Part shown: positions 59,388 to 64,000 of the stretch, in pieces | Layout of the letters: every line of letters starts with the position of its first letter | Position numbering within the stretch: the stretch's first letter is position 1 | Assembly: GCA_905372865.1 (NCBI GenBank) | Contig: CAJPQT010000014.1 | Location: 1-64,000, forward strand | From: an uncultured Centipeda sp. | GTDB lineage: Bacteria > Bacillota > Negativicutes > Selenomonadales > Selenomonadaceae | Direction of reading: 5' to 3' | DNA: 64,000 nt | Made by a program: the position numbers and the translations under genes | Notes under the pieces: model-generated | Told to the model about the DNA's origin: nothing | Database searches by the model: none | What the model saw: only the letters and a program-made list of their open reading frames with translations

Positions 59388-61835
59388 TTGGATTTGGATT
59401 TTGGACAGGGGCGCATCGTCCCGGTCAACCTCGAACACGAGATGAAGAACTCCTACATCGACTACGCGATGAGCGTCATCGTCGCACGCGCCCTCCCCGA
59501 CGTGCGCGACGGACTGAAGCCCGTACACCGCCGCATCCTCTACGCGATGCAGGGCTCGGGCATGACGAGCAGCAAACCGTACAAAAAGTCGGCGCGCATC
59601 GTCGGTGAAGTGCTCGGTAAATATCACCCGCACGGCGACACCTCCGTCTACGACGCGATCGTCCGCATGGCACAGGACTTCTCCATGCGCTACATGCTCG
59701 CGGACGGGCACGGCAACTTCGGCTCGGTCGACGGCGACTCTGCGGCGGCAATGCGCTACACCGAGGTACGCATGTCGAAGATCGCAGAGCTCATGCTGCG
59801 CGACATCGACAAAGAGACCGTCGACTTCACCGACAACTACGACGGCTCGGAGAAGGAACCGACCGTCCTCCCTGCGAAATTCCCGCAGCTCCTCGTCAAC
59901 GGCACGGCGGGCATCGCCGTCGGCATGGCGACGAACATCCCGCCGCACAACATGGTCGAGGTCATCAACGGCACGCTGATGCTCATCGATAGCCCCGAGA
60001 CGACCATCGAGGAGCTCATGGGGGTCATCAAGGGCCCCGACTTCCCGACGGCAGGGCTCATCCTCGGCACAGAGGAGATCCGCAAGGCATATACGACGGG
60101 ACGCGGCGTGGTGAAAATGCGTGCCCGTGCCCACATCGAGACCATGAGCAGCGGCAAGCCGCGCATCATCGTCACCGAGCTCCCATACCAAGTCAACAAG
60201 GCACGACTCATCGAGAAGATCGCCGAGCTCGTCCGCGACAAGCAGATCGACGGTGTGACGGATCTGCGCGACGAGTCCGACCGCAGTGGTATGCGCATCG
60301 TCATTGAGCTGCGCCGCGACAGTGCCCCCAACGTCATACTGAACCAGCTCTATAAGCACACGCAGCTGCAGGACAGCTTCGGCATCATCATGCTCGCCCT
60401 CGTCGACGGGCAGCCCGTCATCATGAACATCAAGCAGATGCTCGGGCACTACATCAGCCATCAGGAAACGGTCATCACGCGGCGCACGCAGTACGAGCTC
60501 GCAAAGGCGGAGGCACGCGCCCATATCCTCGAAGGACTGACCATTGCCCTCGATCATCTGGACGCTGTCATTACAACGATTCGCGAGAGCCGTACAGCGG
60601 ACATCGCACGCACGGCACTCATGGATGGGTTCAAGCTCACGGAAAAGCAGGCACAGGCGATCCTCGACCTCAGACTGCAGCGTCTCACGGGCCTTGAGCG
60701 CGAGAAGATCGAGGAGGAGTACCAAGAGGTACTGCGGATGATCGAGGAGCTGAAGGGCATTCTCGCCGACCGCATGAAGGTGCTTGCCATCATCAAGAAC
60801 GAGCTCATCGAGGTGCGTGACAAGTACGGCGACGAACGCCGCACGGAGATCACATTCGACGCGAGCGAGATGGACATCAAGGATCTCATCGCCGAGGAAG
60901 ACGTGGTCGTCACGCTCACGCTCAACAACTACATCAAGCGGATTCCGCTCGACACCTACCGCCGTCAGCGGCGCGGGGGCGTCGGCGTGAAGGGGATGGG
61001 GACGAAGGAAACCGACATCGTCAGCGACCTCCTTATCACGACAACGCATCATGACATCCTCTTCTTTACCAACCGCGGGCGTGCGTTTGTGCTGAAGGCG
61101 TACGAGATCCCGGAGAGCGGGCGGCAGGCGAAGGGCACCGCCATCGTCAACCTCCTCGCCGTCGAGAGCGACGAGCGCATCACCGCCGTCATCCAGATCA
61201 AGGAGTTCCGCGCTGACCGCTTCCTCTTCCTCGGCACAAAGCGCGGCGTGGTGAAGAAAACCCCGCTCGCCGAGTTTGCAAACATCCGCAAGAGCGGCCT
61301 GCGGGCGGTCAACCTCGACGAGGACGACGAGCTCATCGGCGTGAAATTCACCGACGGCGAGAACCGCATCATGCTCGGCACGCGCCACGGCAAGGCAATC
61401 GCCTTCCCCGAGGACGGCGTACGCTCCATGGGACGCGTCACGCGCGGCGTGCGCGGCATCAACCTCAGCGACGGCGATGAGGTCGTCGCGATGGACATCC
61501 TGAAGCAGGGCTCCGAGGTACTCACCGTCACCGAGGGCGGCTACGGCAAGCGCACCACCGCCGAGGAGTACCGCACGCAGACGCGCGGCGGCAAGGGGCT
61601 CATCAACATGAAGGTAACGGAAAAGACCGGTCCCGTCGTCGGCATCCGCGTCGTGCGGGAGAATCAGGAGCTCATGCTGATCACGACAGAGGGCATCGTC
61701 ATCCGTACCACGGTCGACGAGATTTCCCTCATCAGCCGCAACACGCAGGGCGTCAAGCTCATGACCCTCGGCGAAAGCGACCGCGTCGCCTCGATGGCAA
61801 CCATGAACCGCATCGTCGATACACCAAGCGAGTAA
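59388..61835 (+). CDS. gyrA: DNA gyrase subunit A
   Basis: 815 residues from the TTG preceded by AGAGGTG (5 nt spacing), giving the usual start DLDFGQGRIVPVN; ATG at 59361 (9 codons earlier, no ribosome binding site) and GTG at 59349 are alternatives. Breakage-reunion domain with YHPHGDTSVYDAIVRMAQ and the catalytic Tyr in AAMRYTEVRMS (~115), then a six-bladed C-terminal DNA-wrapping domain. In the quinolone region Thr occupies the position of E. coli Ser83 and Asp87 is kept. The GyrA box reads QRRGGVG instead of the common QRRGGKG/RG. With GyrB it introduces negative supercoils. gyrB is not next to it. Confidence 0.97.
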   Translation: MDLDFGQGRIVPVNLEHEMKNSYIDYAMSVIVARALPDVRDGLKPVHRRILYAMQGSGMTSSKPYKKSARIVGEVLGKYHPHGDTSVYDAIVRMAQDFSMRYMLADGHGNFGSVDGDSAAAMRYTEVRMSKIAELMLRDIDKETVDFTDNYDGSEKEPTVLPAKFPQLLVNGTAGIAVGMATNIPPHNMVEVINGTLMLIDSPETTIEELMGVIKGPDFPTAGLILGTEEIRKAYTTGRGVVKMRARAHIETMSSGKPRIIVTELPYQVNKARLIEKIAELVRDKQIDGVTDLRDESDRSGMRIVIELRRDSAPNVILNQLYKHTQLQDSFGIIMLALVDGQPVIMNIKQMLGHYISHQETVITRRTQYELAKAEARAHILEGLTIALDHLDAVITTIRESRTADIARTALMDGFKLTEKQAQAILDLRLQRLTGLEREKIEEEYQEVLRMIEELKGILADRMKVLAIIKNELIEVRDKYGDERRTEITFDASEMDIKDLIAEEDVVVTLTLNNYIKRIPLDTYRRQRRGGVGVKGMGTKETDIVSDLLITTTHHDILFFTNRGRAFVLKAYEIPESGRQAKGTAIVNLLAVESDERITAVIQIKEFRADRFLFLGTKRGVVKKTPLAEFANIRKSGLRAVNLDEDDELIGVKFTDGENRIMLGTRHGKAIAFPEDGVRSMGRVTRGVRGINLSDGDEVVAMDILKQGSEVLTVTEGGYGKRTTAEEYRTQTRGGKGLINMKVTEKTGPVVGIRVVRENQELMLITTEGIVIRTTVDEISLISRNTQGVKLMTLGESDRVASMATMNRIVDTPSE

Positions 61836-61855
61836 GAAAATACGTTGATTGACAA

Positions 61856-61895
61856 AAACACTCCGCTTCTCGAATGAGAAACGGAGTGTTTTCAT
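61856..61895. terminator. Bidirectional terminator after gyrA
   Basis: aaaacactccg ... cggagtgtttt stem extended by cttctc/gagaa, A/T-rich on both flanks; shared with the convergent gene ending at 61902. Confidence 0.88.
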
Positions 61896-61901
61896 ATACA
61901 G

Positions 61902-62393
61902 CTATTGCACAACGGAGACGGAGCCGTCGCTGCTGACGGCACGACACACGTCCGTATAGACCTCGACAAATTCGTAGCCGCCGCGTGCGGCCAGCGAGCG
62001 GGCACGCTCCATGCCGTCCGGCAGTGCCTGTCCCCGTTTGTAGTGCTCGATGATATTCCCAATGATCGTGATGGTATGTACCTCATACGGATCGCCGAGA
62101 TAGCATTTTGCCACGATGCCGATGAGAACACCCGCAAGATCGAGCACCTCGGGAAACTCGGCGCGGATGGCGGCAACAATGGCCTCGCGCTCCGCCGCGT
62201 TCATCGTGTGCCCGCCCGCGTCAAGTTTATGAATCGCCTCCATATACTCTTTGGAACGCTGTTTTTTGAGCAGACGTGCCATCTGCATCTGCTGTTCCTC
62301 GTTTTTCATCTCCGTTTTTGCGGGTGCTGCCGTGTGCAGATTCAGCACATTGGTCTGCTGTTTTGTGGGTTGACTAAAAAGCGGTCGCGGCAT
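61902..62393 (-). CDS. Hypothetical protein paired with the AAA ATPase
   Basis: 163 residues. The N-terminal ~35 residues are polar and probably disordered; residues 36-60 are Lys/Gln-rich and helical; the rest is mixed alpha-helical (AEREAIVAAIRAEFPEVLDLAG, GIVAKCYLGDPYEVHTI) with no membrane segment. I do not recognise a family. It starts 12 nt after the stop of the Ycf46-like ATPase on the same strand, so the two are co-transcribed and may form a complex. Confidence 0.75.
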   Translation of the reverse strand: MPRPLFSQPTKQQTNVLNLHTAAPAKTEMKNEEQQMQMARLLKKQRSKEYMEAIHKLDAGGHTMNAAEREAIVAAIRAEFPEVLDLAGVLIGIVAKCYLGDPYEVHTITIIGNIIEHYKRGQALPDGMERARSLAARGGYEFVEVYTDVCRAVSSDGSVSVVQ

Positions 62394-62405
62394 AGCTGTT
62401 CCTCC

Positions 62406-63980
62406 CTACACCAATACTCTGCGCGTCCGCGTCTCGGCGGACTTCTTCAGCGCGGTCTCACTGCCGATGGGTCTGCCGCTCGCGGGGACGGCACGCTCGC
62501 GTCCCCAGTCACGGATGGCGGCGATCTTCTCGGGTGCGGTCTCGGAGAGCGGGACAACGTTGCCGAATGCAGTGCGCAGATTCTCCTCATTCAGCTTAAA
62601 CTCCGGATTCGCGATCACACGATAGGCAAGGTCGCGCACGGTGGACTCGAGATCCGCGCCCGTGAAGCCATCTGTCATGGCGACGAGAGTATCGGCGAAT
62701 GCGCCCGCGAAGTCGAGCTCCAAGTATTTGCGCATATAAAGCCGCAGAATGTCATAGCGCTCATCGGCGGTCGGGAGGTCGATAAAGAAGAGCTCGTCGA
62801 ACCGCCCGCGGCGAAGCAGCTCGGACGGCAGCATGGACACATCGTTTGCCGTGGCGACGACAAATACCTGCTTGCGGCACTCCTGCAGCCAAAAGAGGAA
62901 CTGGCCGACCATGCGCGTGGAGACACCGCCGTCGTTCGAGGAGCCCGCACCCGAGAGCCCCTTCTCAATCTCGTCGATCCAGAGGATACACGGCGCGACG
63001 TTCTCGGCGGTGAGAAGCGCATCGCGCAGCTGCTGCTCACTCTGCCCGACATAGCTGCCCTGCACGGTCGCGAAGTCAAGGCGGTAGAGCGGCAGCTTCC
63101 AGTTCGCCGAGATCGCCTTTGCAGAGAGGGATTTTCCGCAGCCGGGAACGCCGACGAGGAGGATGCCGCGCGGGGATTTCAGCCCCTTCTCACGCAGGAG
63201 CGTACGCTTTTCCGCTGTGAAGAGGAGACGCTTCTCATCGAGCCAGTCGCGCAGGCCCGCAAGCCCGCCAACATCCTGCACACCATCGTCAACGGTGATC
63301 TTCTCAAGCCCTGAGATGTCGGAGAAGAGGCGGTCCTTTGCCGTGCGCACCTCATCCATGTCCTCCTTGCGGATGCTCTTCTTTGCAATGAGCGCCGCCA
63401 TGACATTCTCTGCCTCAATTGCGGTAACCCCACTGAGTATGGAGGCCGCCTCGCGGATGTCCATATCATCCCATTCAATCGTGATCTCCGTGCGATAGTC
63501 ATCAATATAGCCGCAAATGATGCCGTACATCTCATCCTCGTCGGGGAGCGGAAGCCGGAGTGTGAGGCCGAGACGCTGCAGTCGGTTCCAAACGGAGGAA
63601 GTCGTGAGCACAATGATCTGACCTCCGGTCTCGTTCGCGAGCGTCACGAGGTCGAGCAGCTGCCGCGCGTCACTCGTATCGCCCGAAAGATCAGGAATCT
63701 CGGTGAGGACTAGGGTCAGGTTCGCGCGGTGCTTCATCTGCTCACCGATGTAGTCGAGAGCACCGTAGATGGACTTGTCATCGCTGAGCACCTTGTCCGT
63801 AGCGAGATCGTAGACCCCCTTCGACAGTGTATGAATGCAGAACGGGAGGGAGAGCTCCGCAGCAACCTCCTTGAGAAGGCCCAAGGCACGGGCGCGCTCG
63901 ACGGTATGGAGCGAAATGAAAGGGATCCGCGCGATGCCGTAACGCGTAAGAAGATCTTTGCACTCATTTCGTGCGGTCAT
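62406..63980 (-). CDS. AAA+ ATPase, Ycf46-like
   Basis: 524 residues. The N-terminal ~250 residues are a degenerate AAA-like region (LTLVLTEIPDLSGD with DARQLLDLVTLA). The C-terminal AAA+ module is intact: Walker A GVPGCGKSLSAKAIS (~275), Walker B ILWIDEIEKGLSG (~332), second region ATANDVSMLPSELLRRGRFDELFFIDLP (~376-403, with Arg finger and sensor 1 Asn) and FTGADLES (sensor 2 region, ~438). This two-part organisation is that of Ycf46-type ATPases (COG0464), whose role is poorly defined. ATG start at 63980 with GGAGGAAC upstream. Heads a two-gene operon with the hypothetical protein. Confidence 0.9.
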   Translation of the reverse strand: MTARNECKDLLTRYGIARIPFISLHTVERARALGLLKEVAAELSLPFCIHTLSKGVYDLATDKVLSDDKSIYGALDYIGEQMKHRANLTLVLTEIPDLSGDTSDARQLLDLVTLANETGGQIIVLTTSSVWNRLQRLGLTLRLPLPDEDEMYGIICGYIDDYRTEITIEWDDMDIREAASILSGVTAIEAENVMAALIAKKSIRKEDMDEVRTAKDRLFSDISGLEKITVDDGVQDVGGLAGLRDWLDEKRLLFTAEKRTLLREKGLKSPRGILLVGVPGCGKSLSAKAISANWKLPLYRLDFATVQGSYVGQSEQQLRDALLTAENVAPCILWIDEIEKGLSGAGSSNDGGVSTRMVGQFLFWLQECRKQVFVVATANDVSMLPSELLRRGRFDELFFIDLPTADERYDILRLYMRKYLELDFAGAFADTLVAMTDGFTGADLESTVRDLAYRVIANPEFKLNEENLRTAFGNVVPLSETAPEKIAAIRDWGRERAVPASGRPIGSETALKKSAETRTRRVLV

Positions 63981-64000
63981 AGATGTTCCTCCGTTTCCAG

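Noticed and set aside
59346..61895. 849-residue open frame antisense to gyrA
   Set aside because: It mirrors gyrA codon by codon, has no ribosome binding site, and its composition (Asp/Glu/His/Leu-rich) is what the complement of GC-rich coding DNA produces.

Overview
The window looks like a chromosome segment of a diderm Firmicute (Negativicutes, most likely Selenomonas/Centipeda-like). A type V autotransporter requires an outer membrane, yet it sits among Firmicutes-type genes (LCP wall-polymer transferase, MgtC, class II-like DISARM genes). Core genes are GC-rich, while several accessory blocks are clearly AT-rich. The assignment is inferred from gene content, not from a marker-gene comparison.

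Layout. 1-600: 3' part of tRNA-Gly(CCC), then gene debris and a short inverted-repeat element. 600-7360: a multi-pass membrane protein gene facing a four-gene operon (membrane histidine kinase, response regulator, membrane-anchored PLD-like protein, lipoprotein). The operon is bracketed by two copies of a ~160 bp IS5-type MITE. 7.4-12.5 kb: DUF805 protein, secreted TNT-like NAD glycohydrolase, MFS exporter, ADP-ribosylglycohydrolase-DUF6508 fusion, and a frameshifted secreted protein. 12.6-31.7 kb: a defence island. One minus-strand operon carries Dam-like methylase, OLD-like ATPase/TOPRIM, type III Mod, MntA, HepT and type III Res, with the toxin-antitoxin pair lying between mod and res. A plus-strand block follows: an unknown DNA-binding-like protein, DrmE, DrmA, DrmB and a nuclease remnant (DISARM-like, without drmC or a methylase).

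31.8-37.2 kb: HAD phosphatase, isochorismatase-like hydrolase, an orphan holin-like/amidase pair, and a four-repeat CRISPR array without cas genes. A DUF6883/DUF4926-like gene pair is lodged between a degenerate outlying repeat and the array. An AGCS symporter follows. 37.5-46.5 kb: AmmeMemoRadiSam genes, a WG-repeat protein, a large autotransporter with a Pro-Asn linker, and threonine aldolase. Two probable type I toxin-antitoxin loci, each with a 22-23 residue hydrophobic peptide and a ~95 nt antisense RNA, lie at 46.6 and 52.7 kb.

47-64 kb is mostly housekeeping: ABC-2 exporter with HlyD adaptor, mnmG, dCMP deaminase, mgtC, CYTH protein, LCP protein, malic enzyme, GT41 glycosyltransferase, gyrA and a Ycf46-like AAA ATPase. 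Between mgtC and the CYTH gene are five perfect DnaA boxes and several near matches in AT-rich DNA. Gene polarity largely diverges around this point, which makes it a strong oriC candidate. A long-range inverted repeat upstream of gyrA may be a structured RNA. At least five full MITE copies and two relics are scattered through the window, and two of them sit exactly on the stop codons of resident genes.
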